From Corythucha ciliata (taxonomy: Eukaryota; Arthropoda; Insecta; Hemiptera; Tingidae): 64,000 nucleotides of DNA. Under the pieces are notes generated by a model, which ran no database searches, had not been told where the DNA came from, and saw only the letters and a program-made list of their open reading frames with translations. The DNA lies in the NCBI GenBank assembly GCA_038030265.1, contig CM075941.1, positions 19,220,001 to 19,284,000 on the forward strand. Direction: 5' to 3'. Made by a program: the position numbers and the translations under genes. Shown here in pieces: positions 45,301 to 57,300 of the stretch (its first letter is position 1; every line of letters starts with the position of its first letter).

Positions 45301-48300
45301 AATCTTAGCAGCGTACTTTTCCAAGATATTTCCCCCCAATTTTTAGACACGAATAAGAAACGCTTTTTCTCAATTTCAACGATGAACGGGCGTTTTTTCA
45401 GAATTTTTCCTGCGAATTTGAGTTTTTTTCAGCATTTTAACCGCAAATTTAGAGTATGTCTCAATCGTAGCCGGAAAGAGCGTTTTCTTTTCACTCGATT
45501 TTACTCACTTTTAGCCTCAAATTAGCAAGTTTTATCGATTTCCCATTGTTAGCCGCAAATTACCACTTTTTCTCACTTCTCAAGTACGAAGAAGTGGCTT
45601 TTATGAATACTGTACTCTATGTAAGCCACAATTTTTAATTTTTCTCAATTTTAACCACGAACAAAGTGCTCTTCCTACGTGATTTTTCTCACTTTTACCT
45701 ACACATATTAGCACATTTTCTCGATTCTAGCCGCGATTTGGTGATTTTTCTTGATGCATTATACTCGAAATAGCGTATTTTCGCTTTTTGTTTTTTTTTT
45801 CGCCGATAATTACCTTTTTTCCCCCATTTCAGCCGCAAATTAGAATATTTTTTCAATTTTAGCCGCGAACAAATAAAGCGCTCTTTTACGATCGATTTTC
45901 GCAAATTGGCGCTTTCTCTCGACCAGTCACGCAATTTAGCAATGAACGATAATTTATTCCCGATTTTACCTTCTAATTTACGTTTTTCATCATTTTAGCT
46001 ATGACACCGATTTATCGCCTTGAAAGAGCGCAATTCCGTAGCCACGGAATTGCCCCCTAAAGCAGCACATGAGCGTTTTTCCTCCCTGAATTTGAGTCAT
46101 AGAAGGGACACCATTTTTCTTCTTTTCAATTTTGTTCTTGAACCGCGAATTAACGAATTTTCTCCATGTTATCCCCCCCAAACGAGCGCTTTTTGTCAAT
46201 TATGCCCGCGAAATAGCCTCCAGTAGATATCGAGAATTTGTGAATTGCTCTAAATTTTAGCGTCAAATTATAATTTTATCTACAGAAGGACCTATGGAAA
46301 CGGAGCGTTAGCGCTTTTTATCAATTTCGGACGCGGATTTGCCTGTAAGTAACGTCCGTGCACAGTAACAGCATGTAGCATGGGCGGCTCCAAAAATTCT
46401 CAAAGGAGCTACGGCTTTGGTTGCCGAGTAAAACCATCCAAAATCCACGACAAAGCAAAGCGTTTGATTTGGATCGATGGCGACCTCTTACAGAAACGTT
46501 TTGGCCGTGATCGAGAAAAAAAAATTATTATAAAAAGCGACCACACCTCAGCGGTTTGTGCAAAAACGACCTTTGAAATTTCGTGGCAGTGTAGCGAGGG
46601 GGGAGCGCACTGCCCCAGACCCCTTTTTCTGAAGGGGCCCCCAATAAGCCGTCGCTCTATGGTAAATAGAGAATTTCTTGGGCTTTACGTTCATAAATAA
46701 ATAAAAGTCCGCGGATGAGTTCGAACAAAATGGCAATATTTGTGGCTAAAATTGTGAAAAAGTGCTCAATCAAAGTTGAAATTGAGAAAACGCCCACCCG
46801 CGGTTTCTGGAGGATGCTTCGTGGCTGAAATTGAGAAAAAGCGCCTAATTGAGGCTAAAACTTTGGGAAACAAGTTGCTTGGGTCAATACCCGCCAAATT
46901 GATTCACGCGAAATGGCAAATTTTGGGCCTCAATTAAAGAGAAATTGCAAGCTTCAGTGCCTTTTTTTCGCGGCAGATCTCATAAGGTAGCCGGCCCAAA
47001 CAAATTGTAATCTAAAAGATAATTTACCTTTTCTTATTTGCGATTCCCTTGGCTTCAAGGATCCATACTTTCAATGAATTATCCGTTCGTCGTTGGTGTT
47101 CCTGATCAGGCTGAACTGATTTCCTCAGGCTTTAAAACAAAAGAAAACGAAAAAGTATTTGAGCGAAAAGTTACCAAGAGACCATGATCGAAAAAAAAAA
47201 AAACGCATTTCCCTTACCTGTGCACCCATTTGTCCCTCTCTTCGGCCGATCGGCACGAGAAATACCTCGGCTGTCCCGCCGGCAGTGTCACTTGAAAACA
47301 ATGCTCCCGTCCCAAAACCGACGGATGAAGCGGTTTAATTTCAACGCCACCACAGCTCAAGTCGAGACTCTGCATGGCGCTCTGGCCTGACAGAAGACTT
47401 TCGTGAGATCGTGACGTCCTGAGTCCTCGAACGATACTGAAGAGAAAAAATGACGATTTTTTAAATTTTTGTTTTATTTTGTTTCAGAAAAAGAGTGGGT
47501 GGCCAACTTGGGGCTGTTAATTGATGGCGGCTTTCAAACTCGCTGTCACAAAAGTGCTTGGAAACGTTTTTGAGCGAGAGGATAAAGTATTGGCTGGGTA
47601 GGAGGGGAGGGTAAGGTGGACGAATTTGTCACGGGACATTTTGCCCAGTGAAACTAACTCCAAGGGACCTTTCCTGGATATAAATAAAGAGAGAGAGAGG
47701 GGGGGGGGAATTGGAAGGATTTTTTTTGTCTTTAATACCATTGAAAGAATAGCCTCTTTAGCACCTGGAGTGTGGGAAGGCAGAGATTTCAAATAAACGC
47801 AAAATAGCATGCGTTCTGCACCGTTTAACAGAAAAAGAACTCAAGAGCGACGTCTTTGACCCCCTCCCCCCGCCGTTCCACAATTTTTACTTTGATTTGT
47901 AACGCCTCCCACAAAGGTATTTGTTTCTGCCTCTGGTAGGCAAGTGCAAGTTCCTCGACAGCGAAGGGATAAAATAGCAACGCTTTTCCTCCAGCAGTCC
48001 CACCAGTGGTCAGATTGAAACACTTGCATCTGAAATTGTCAAGTGGCGGCGTGAAAGTGACATTTCTCTGGGTCCAAAAATTAATTTATTTCGGCATCAA
48101 CAGAAAAGAGCAATAACCCCTTTTCCACGCGCGCTTGCACTATAATTTCCTCTCAGAAAGAAGATAATAATAAGAGGAATTCTATTGAGGGGGCACCCGT
48201 GTGTCACAACACAACGGCATTTTGCCAGTTTTTATTCATTTTTTTGTGTAAAAAAAAGGTCGAAGTCGAGGTGGTACAAGACCAGAAATAACAAGACGCA

Positions 48301-51300
48301 AGTCCGTATTTCCGGCCCGAAGACAATTATTCCCATCCCATGCCCTGTCCACCACCTCTCGTGCCATTTCATTCTTACGTTTCAAAAATGACGAAAGAAA
48401 ATGCAAAAAAAAAATTAAACAATAACAATTCTTCAACTTACCCGTCTGAGTCGAGGGCTCTCTTCCTTTCCAGTTTTGTCACGCTTTTTGTCCTTTTCAA
48501 CGGGTTGGCTCTGAAGGATCTTTTTGAGAAAAAATTCTGGAAAGAAAGAAAGAAAAAAAAACAGATGTAAAACCACTTAAAGAGTGTCAAGGCTGGAGGT
48601 TAATTTCAATTGGAAGAGCTGAAATTGAACGAACTCCAGTAAGAGGGCGATGTCAGAAGGTGATTGTGGAAACCAAAATAAATAAGGCCAGAACGTTGGC
48701 AGAAAAAAAAACTATTGTTTCCGTCCTTTAAAAGTCATCGTCCCCTAAAAATATTTTGAAATAAGACCAAAATAAAATGAGGAAATCAATTAAAACAACA
48801 TAGAAAGCTACCCCCTCCCCTCCTCCCGTTGACTATCAAGATAGCTCAAGCTCAAGTAGAAAGCGGCGTTCCTATGAAATACAATTGTAAGATGAAGAAG
48901 TAGTGAACAGAAGACAAATAGCAATTTTCCTTTTTTATTTTTAATCGGGAGCGGTTCTACAACTTTCTCAAACCCGTGCCACTTTAAACAAAATAAAAAT
49001 TGAGATGGGCAGGTTTTTTTTTTCTTCTCAATAAGCGCTTCCAAGCTTACCCCCTCCCACCCCACCGTTCACTGGGCACATGCCCGCCGTTATTGACTAC
49101 TCATCATAGTGAAATTCAACGCTGGGATTAAGAAAAATAGCTTTGAAAAAAAATTAAAAATAAAAGCAATAATTTATGAAAAAATTGCGCAACGTTGTCT
49201 AATATTCTTTCTTTTGTGCTCCTGCCCTCATTAGACAGATAAGGCAATGAGAGGGGGACAACAACAACGCTTTTTTCCTCCAAAAAAGCAACCGCCATAG
49301 CCACCCCCTTCCGTATATATAGAAACGGCGCGAATACATGAGAAGTGGCATGAGTGGTCCAGCGGTGAGCCTTTTTTCCCCCGCGGCCGCATCACTATCT
49401 CTTTGGAGAATTCTGGATTGTTATTGTTGTTGTTCGCTTTTTGAAAAAAGAACGTGAGACTGTTATGGTTAATAACAGGAAAGTGCTTGAGAGGATCATG
49501 TGAGAACAAGAAGTTGTATAAAGAAAGAAGATGAGGAGCGGGGGGGGGGCACATAATAAAGTGTGCGACAAAAAGACCCCGAAATGGAAGCATAAGACAG
49601 AAACAACATGCATTGGAGCTCCCGTTTCAATGCGAACAGTGTTCTGAGGGAGTCATAATTATGACACATGGTTCACACCAGGAAAGGAAGTAACACATTT
49701 TCCAAAATCATGCTGTCGTGATAGCTTGGGTACCAAAACTCATGAAAACACAATCCGTTCAAATAAAATCAGGCCCTACATTTTTTTCTTAATTTTTAAA
49801 ACTATTGGGTTGCGGGGCCCATTTGAAATAGGCTAGATAGACTGATAACGTAATAACAGCATTCACATAACCTTCACAATAGCTTCCCGCAAATCAAACA
49901 ATAGGACTTAAGAGAAATGGGAAGGACAGAAGGGGCAAGACATGATAACAGCCTTGACGCGGAGGGTTGGGAGGGGTCACAACCCCTTAACTACGTCACG
50001 AGTTACAGACCGGCCGTTGAAGGTAACAACCAAAATTGGCAAGTTTTATTATATCGCTATAAATCGAAATCAATCATTTACGCACTAATATTCAATTCCT
50101 GGTCATATTTAGTCATTTTCTTTCGAAAAAAAAAATGTTTCTAGCGATTTTTATTTATTTTTGTTACTTCCTCATTAGCTTCTCAGGGAGCCGAACTCAA
50201 GAATTTGGGTTTCTGGAATTCAAACCCTCGAGTATGGGTCTTTGAGACAGCCAACCCAAATTGAATTTTTGAGGGCCCCTGAGACCTGTATTCTGCCTCA
50301 CTAAAACGCCAGACTCGCGGATTATTCACGGGGAGACCTAATTTAAAAACCATTTTCGCGGATTTTGCACACTAAAAAAACCTTTTCACGGATCGGGCTC
50401 ACCAAATTCTCGGATTTCGATATCTAATGAGGCCCATACACGCACAATATTATTGCGCAATATATTGGCGTTTGCCCTACACATACGATGACCATAAGTC
50501 CTTCTTTAGGACGGACGGTACTACATTTATAGTTTGTGGTCCTATGAGATCTTCGAAATGACCCTAAAGATACTACTTTCGGAAACCTTCTGTACTTTTT
50601 GAAGGGCCATTATGAATATGAAGGGAAACAATTAATTAAAACACAAGTTCGCTTTTACAAAAAAGAAGTGGTTTCTACACACCAGTACATACAAGGGCGA
50701 AGTCAGGACGGGACAATCCTCGAGTACTCGGAAATCATCAATTTTCTCCTTCAAACTGGTAATTTAAGCATTGAAACTAAACATTTTGCCCCTAAAAATA
50801 ACAAAACATTGAAATTTCGCCCGAGGAACAATTGCCACGATAAAATTGGGGTTTTTTCGTGGAGATACTGGTCGCAAACTTATTAACACCTAGAACCTGA
50901 TTGGTTTGGCTGTAAAACTTGAGTTGAAGTGAACGTGGTTATAAAGTTTTTCAACCGAAGGTACAACCAGCTGGTGACAAAAGCGTGGACTGTGGCTATT
51001 GAAATTCCCCACCAACCACTAGTGAGAAAAACAATTCTCGTGTTCCGGTCGTAGGAAAAAAAAAAAAAAAAAAAAAAAATTCGCGGGCTTGAGCACTTCA
51101 AAAAGTCTTAAGTTTGAAGCTTGTCTCGCCCAAAGGTCAATTTCACGGGTTTGGACCATTGGACCATTCAAACCCAAATTTGAAGGACTCAAAGGCTCTG
51201 GCGGACCTGCACCTGTCGGGGCTAAGGGGCGGAAATCTCCAAGAGGCCCCCCAAGTTGAATTTTCTCCACTTTAGCAGAGAATTAGCACTGATCTCAGTT

Positions 51301-54300
51301 TGAGCTAAAAATTAGCGTTTTTATTACTTAGTTTCCTCCATATTAGCCACAAAATAGCGGGGGTTTCCACATTTTCGCCACAAAAATATTTTTTTGATTA
51401 CCATGCGCCACGAACTAGCGATTTTTCTCAGCAGCAAATCAATGATTTTTTTTTACCAATATAATAGCCATAAATTGGAGCTTTCTTTCAATTCTCTAAC
51501 CTCAAAGTTCCTTCAGAAGCCGCGAATGACGTATTTTCAATTTTTGATTCAAATTGACATTTTTCACAATTTCGGACCCGAATTAGTGATTTTTTTTTCA
51601 AATTTAGCCGGGAACTAGTGCTTTTTCCCACTTTTAGCAGCGATAGCAGCTGCAAATTGGCGATGTTTTCCATTTTTAGCATGGGTTTTTTTATTTTTAA
51701 CGTAGGCTAAAAATTAGCATTTCTCCTAATTTTAGCCAAGCTAAAAATTGATTTTCTCAATAATATTAGCCGCAAATAAGCATTGTTTTTTACATTTTAG
51801 TATCGCATCAACAACTTTGTTTTATTTTTGGCTATAGCTTCTTCTCAGCTCTAGCCGCGAATCAGCGGTGAATTTTAACTCAATAGCCATGAATTTGCGG
51901 TTTTTCTCTATTTTAGACACAAAGTTGCCTTCAGGAGGCGAGTATTGTTGGAGTTGGAAATTTTACAACACTTTGTCCGCGAATTGGTGATTTTCCTCAA
52001 GTTTCCGCGAACTTGCGCTTTTTATCAATTTGAGCAGCGCTGTAGCGCTTCTAGCCCGCAAATTTTTTCCATTTTAGCCACGAGTTTGTGTTTTCCGCAA
52101 TTTTAGACCCAGATTAGCAATTTTTTTCCATTTTTAGCAGTCAGTTAGCACTTTTCTCAATTGATCTAAAAATTAGAGTTGTTCTTCATTTGGGCCGCGC
52201 TAATTATAGTGATTTTTTAAAAATTTTGCCACAATGTTTTTTTTTTAATATTTAGCCCGGCGTTAGCAACTTTTTTTACTTTCTGCTATGAATTTGCGCT
52301 GTTTTTCAGTTTGAGCTTTGAAGCTTCAGAAGCTACAGATTTTTGTTTTTTCATTTTTAGCTGCGATTTAGTGTTTTTTTCATTTTTATCCGGTTTTAGG
52401 TTTTTGATTTTTCTCAATTTTAGCTGTACAACTGAGTTTTTTGTTATTTTTGCAGTGAATTAGCATCTATTCTCTTTCTTATAGGCGAATTGAGCGATAT
52501 ATGCGAATTTTTGTATACAATTCAAGTTGTGCATTTACTATTTTATCCCGCTTTTTAACCCTAATTAGCGTTTCTTTTGTCAATATTAGCCGCGGGCTGG
52601 GCCCAAAAACAACACTTTTGCGTTGATTTCTACATTTTAGCCGTATAGCATTGGTTTCTACGCACGAATTAAAGATTTTTTCACAATTTTGGTCTTGAAT
52701 TTGGAACGTGAGACCACGAATTAGCGCTTTCTCGCAGTTATAGCCACGAATATGAGTTGAATGTTTTGTGCCTAAATGTCAGCGAAATAGCACGTTTCTG
52801 GTATTCACTTTTGCGAAATGGCCAATTCCGGGGCCTTCTTTTTTTTGCTGGGCGTGGAGCTAAGGGCTTGATGAATAGCCGCAAATTGACGTCATTTGGA
52901 GCTGTATATTTGAGAAATCTCAAGTTCCCAGTCTGAATATTCTAAAAAAGACGAGTTTACGGTTCTAATTGTCCCAAAATTTCAAGTTTCGGTTTTTTTT
53001 TTGTTTGTTTTTTTTTTTTGAGTGACCGCGGAACCCACGGGCTATCCGGCCAAGACAGCGCCAAAAAGTTTCGACGAATAGCCACAAAATTGCAACTTTA
53101 TGCTGCGCTAAATATCCGCGGAATCGGAAGTTCCCTGGCAGAACTTTCGCAAAAACACTAGTTCCCAGAACTTGCTGATCTTCATTTTCGCCAAATTGCA
53201 AACGTCAGCTGTGTATTTTCGCAAAGGGTTTGTGGTCTTTATTTTCGAGAAATTGCAAGTTTCAGGGTTTCTTTTTTAGTGACCGTGCAAAAAATGTCTG
53301 ATGAAGAGCCGCAAAATTGGCAACATAATGTAATGTGGATATTTCATCCGTGAGATATGAAGTGCCCTGGCTGAATAATATTCGTAGAATTGTAAGTTTC
53401 GCAGGTATTTTACTTACACAAAATTGCCAGTTTCTTGTTTGTTTGTTTTCGTAAAATTTCAAGATTTTGGTATAAATATAAGCAGAATTGGTAGTTTCTG
53501 TCTTTTAGCTATAACACGAATGGCCGTGTAATTGCAACATTTAAAGCTAAATATTTGCGAGATCGGGTCCAAATTTGAGCGAAATTAGAAGTTTCCCGGC
53601 TGGATTCCACAGCATTACAACTTTCGGGCCTTTAATTTTTGAAAAAATACAAGATCGATTCTTAATTTCGGTGAAACTGCAAGTTTCTGTATCTTTTATC
53701 TATGGACCCCGACCCAGCTGGCCCTGACAGCGCCCAAGGCTTGATGACTAGCGGCAAAACTATATCAATCGGAGGTAAATATCAGTTAATTCTCGATGAA
53801 AAACTCGTTTATCCCCCACCCCCCCTGCGTATAGGTATTTAGGCGGCTAAAACTGAAAAATAGCGCTACAGGACAAGTCCACGGCTGAAAGTTTAGAAAA
53901 ATCGCTAATTAGCGGCTTAAATGAGGGGGAACGGGGAACACTCATTTGTGGCAAAAATTCAGAAAAAGAACTAATCCACAATTTATCGGTGCAGCATCCA
54001 GGCTAAAATTAAGAAAAAAATCGCTTATTCGCGAATCACGGAGTACCTTACACGCCTAAAATTCAGAGTGCAGCAAAGGCACAGAGTGATAGAAGAAGCG
54101 CTCATTTGCTGCTAAAATGGACAAGAAACGCTTTTTCCACCGCTTTTTGAGGACAAAGCACAAATCATCTCAAAGGCAACACCGCGGCAGTTATAATCGC
54201 CGCTAAAATAGATAAAATTGCTAATTTGCGGCTCACGGAGGATATTACACAGCCAAAGATGAAAAATGTGCAATTATGCAGTTCTTGAGGCACGGCTAAA

Positions 54301-57300
54301 ATTGAAAAAAAAAGTTCAATTCATGGCAAGAATCGGTCATGCACCGCTATAATTGGTAGCAGGCGTTTACCACAAAAACTAGTAAAAATCTGTCATATGT
54401 CAATTTACGGCAAAGATCGAGGAAAAAGGACAAATTCGTGCTATCCTGAAGGCAACTTCGCTGCTCAAATAATAAAAAAAAGCATTTTCTGTAGGTCCTA
54501 AGGCGGCTAAAATTAAGAAATCGCACAAATAAGCTGTTTTAGGGGGCGAATCAGTATAACTTACAGTTCAGTACAGGCGCTAATTTGCTGCTAAAACTGA
54601 GAAAAAATTGTTTTTCGATGCAACTTCCACATTAGATTTGAGAAAAAGCAAAAAATCGTGGATACATTGAAAAAAACCAACTTGCAGCAATAAATTTGAT
54701 AAAAGGCACTCATTTGCGGCAAAAATTGGGGCAATCACCAACTCGCGGTTTTTTGGAGGCAACGTTTCGCGGCTAAAATTGAGGGAAAAACGCAAATCTC
54801 CCTTGTCTGTATGTAGTTTTTTTAATCGAGATATCGCGCTATCGGGTTGTTCTTGGGGGCAAGTCCGCGGCTAAAATTGAGAAAAATCGCCAATTCACGA
54901 CAATCAAATAAAAAACAAAAAATTACTATTAATCTTCAGTTTGTCTAGGTGCCTGTAATAGAGAAATTGCGCTAAATTGGACTTTTCATTGGGACAAACC
55001 CGCGCTTCAATTTAGAATCAGCTACAGTGGGCTGCGCTGACGGCCTCCGTTCGCGGAAACATGTTTTGTACTCTTGAAAACGTGCCCGAAACGGTAAAAA
55101 AACCCGTAAAAAATGATGAATTACCTGAAGGACTGGGGTGGCAGGTGGGACCCTTACTTCTTGTATTTTTTCCCCCTAAAATTACAAGATTTTGGTATAA
55201 ATAATTATAAGCAAAATTGGTAGTTTCTGGTCTTTTTACAGCGAAAATGCAAGTATCCGGTCCTAATTTTTACGGAATAGCAATTTTCCGAGCCTTTTGT
55301 ACGGAAGGACGAAGACGAACAATCGATCCCCTCAAAGCTTCTACCCGCTAATGTTTTGGTTCCTACACACAAAAAAATGTGCAAACGCGGTGACCAGCCA
55401 AATAAAACCGACAGCCAGGGACGGGGGGAAAAGTTCAAAGAAACGCCTGGAAACTCGATTCGGTCGCTCTTGAGGAGCCGCAAGAAAATCGGTCCATTAA
55501 AGCCATAACGACAGAAGGTGGGGTGGTGATCTGATGCGACCCAGCGAATTAAATCGAGGAGGACCCGACGTTTACGCGAAGCCCGATGAGAACAACGATG
55601 ATGAAACGGGAACTGGGCAACGTTACGACTTGGACAGCACCAGCATAACAATTTCGAAAATGAGGTAAGAGAGGCGGTAACGTAAAGAGAACGACACACC
55701 CAGCATTTAGAAGAAAATATCATTGAAATGAGGTGCAGTCTCTCCCTTTTACCCCTTACTATATACCTTCAGCCATCTGGGCCACCCGGCCCTGGACCTC
55801 ATATGTCAGCCCGGGAGTTGAACCGAATTCACACTCAGGGTTTCCGACCGACCGAGCCGGACCTCCCTTTCTTGGTTAGCCGGGCGGAATGCCCCTCGGT
55901 TAGCCCACCCCCCTCCCCTAACGTGTGGACGATTTTTTTGTTTAAGTTATCGAAAGCAGAAAGGGGGAAAAAAGTGAAGTTGAACATTGGCACTCTACAT
56001 CAGTCATGGTGGTGCCGGGCGAGGCAACTAATACATTTTTATGCCAACAAAGCTGAATCCAAAAAATAACTGAAAAATTGATCCCCAGAACATGTTTTTC
56101 TTGCATAAAACTGTTGATTGCGAGCCAAAATTTTGGTATTTTTTGGGTCTACTGTGCGGTCTACTAAAGTTAAGAGCTATAATTTGAGAAAAAGAGAGTC
56201 CCAATGACAATTACACGTCACGAATTTGCGATGTTATTGAATGACAGGTAAAAATGATATCCCTAGTTATTTAATTGTAGACTAAATTTACCTCTAAATC
56301 GTCTCTTCCGCTCCCCCCCCCCCAATAACTGAAAAAACCTTAAATCCGCCAGCTATCCACAATCAGCAAACCTTTTCGACAGACCGTTGTATTGCATGGC
56401 CAGATTATCGACGGAGAAAAAAAAACAAAATAAAGGAATGGAGGACTTCGTGACATGTTTCTTTTTTTTAGCAGAACATTTGTAAACAAACGATGGAAAG
56501 TTAACAGTTGGGGTTGGTTTCAGGGGAGCGGGGAGGGGGCTCAGGATTCGGGAGGTCCGATAGAAAGCTGTTGCCGTCGAGAGGAGAGGCCCTTCAAGAG
56601 AGTTCAAGCATTCTACATAGTTTATTCTCTATCTCTCTCTCAACTATCCTGTTCTTAAAAAGGACACCCATTCAAATAAAATATTGTGCTGGGCTTTATA
56701 TGTACACTCGAAAGATTCGTTTTTTTGAGAAGCAGAAAAAAAGAAGACGAAACCCGGAAATGTCTGAAAATAGGACTATATGTTTACGAGGTCAGGTCAC
56801 TAAAAGAAGGGAAAAAAGTAAGATCGAAATGCCGTCTTAATTTGGAACCCCCTAAAACGACTTTCGAGTCCTCCTACACCAGTCAAAAATGTTTTCATTC
56901 AAAGGCTTTAGACTATAGTATAGACCGGTGTTTTATACGTGTACATTATAAAAGAAAAATAAGATAAGCGACGTTGGCATCGTTTAATAGCATAAATTCA
57001 TTAAAACTCGTTTAAAATTCAAGGCACGAACTTTCGCTCCAGAGGTGCATTTCCCCACACACTCAAAAAAGTTGAAGGAGAATTAAAAATGAAAAAAAAA
57101 TGAGAGGTATCAGTCCCGAACCGTTATCAGTTTGTTCTTGACGAGCTCCCCCCCCCCCCCACACACACAAAAGGTCATTTCCTGAGTCTTAGTTTTTGTG
57201 GGATGAAGATTCCGTGAAAGGAGTGTTGGATGAAGTCTGTCAAAGTCAAGTGGATGAATTACATTTCAGGGAATTGAGCGCCCTACTTATACATTTCTGT

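Noticed and set aside
47841..48029. Possible extra RasGAP exon between the pre-PH and PH exons
   Set aside because: The flanking exons already join in phase and match the family without a gap, and this frame has no similarity.
49345..49375. A-box-like GAGTGGTCCAGCGGTGAGCC followed by a T-run
   Set aside because: No B box or cloverleaf follows; too short to call a tRNA or SINE.
55205..56069. Long open frames on both strands (172 and 113 codons)
   Set aside because: No recognisable motif, composition typical of random GC-richer DNA, and neither fits the phase of the RasGAP gene.
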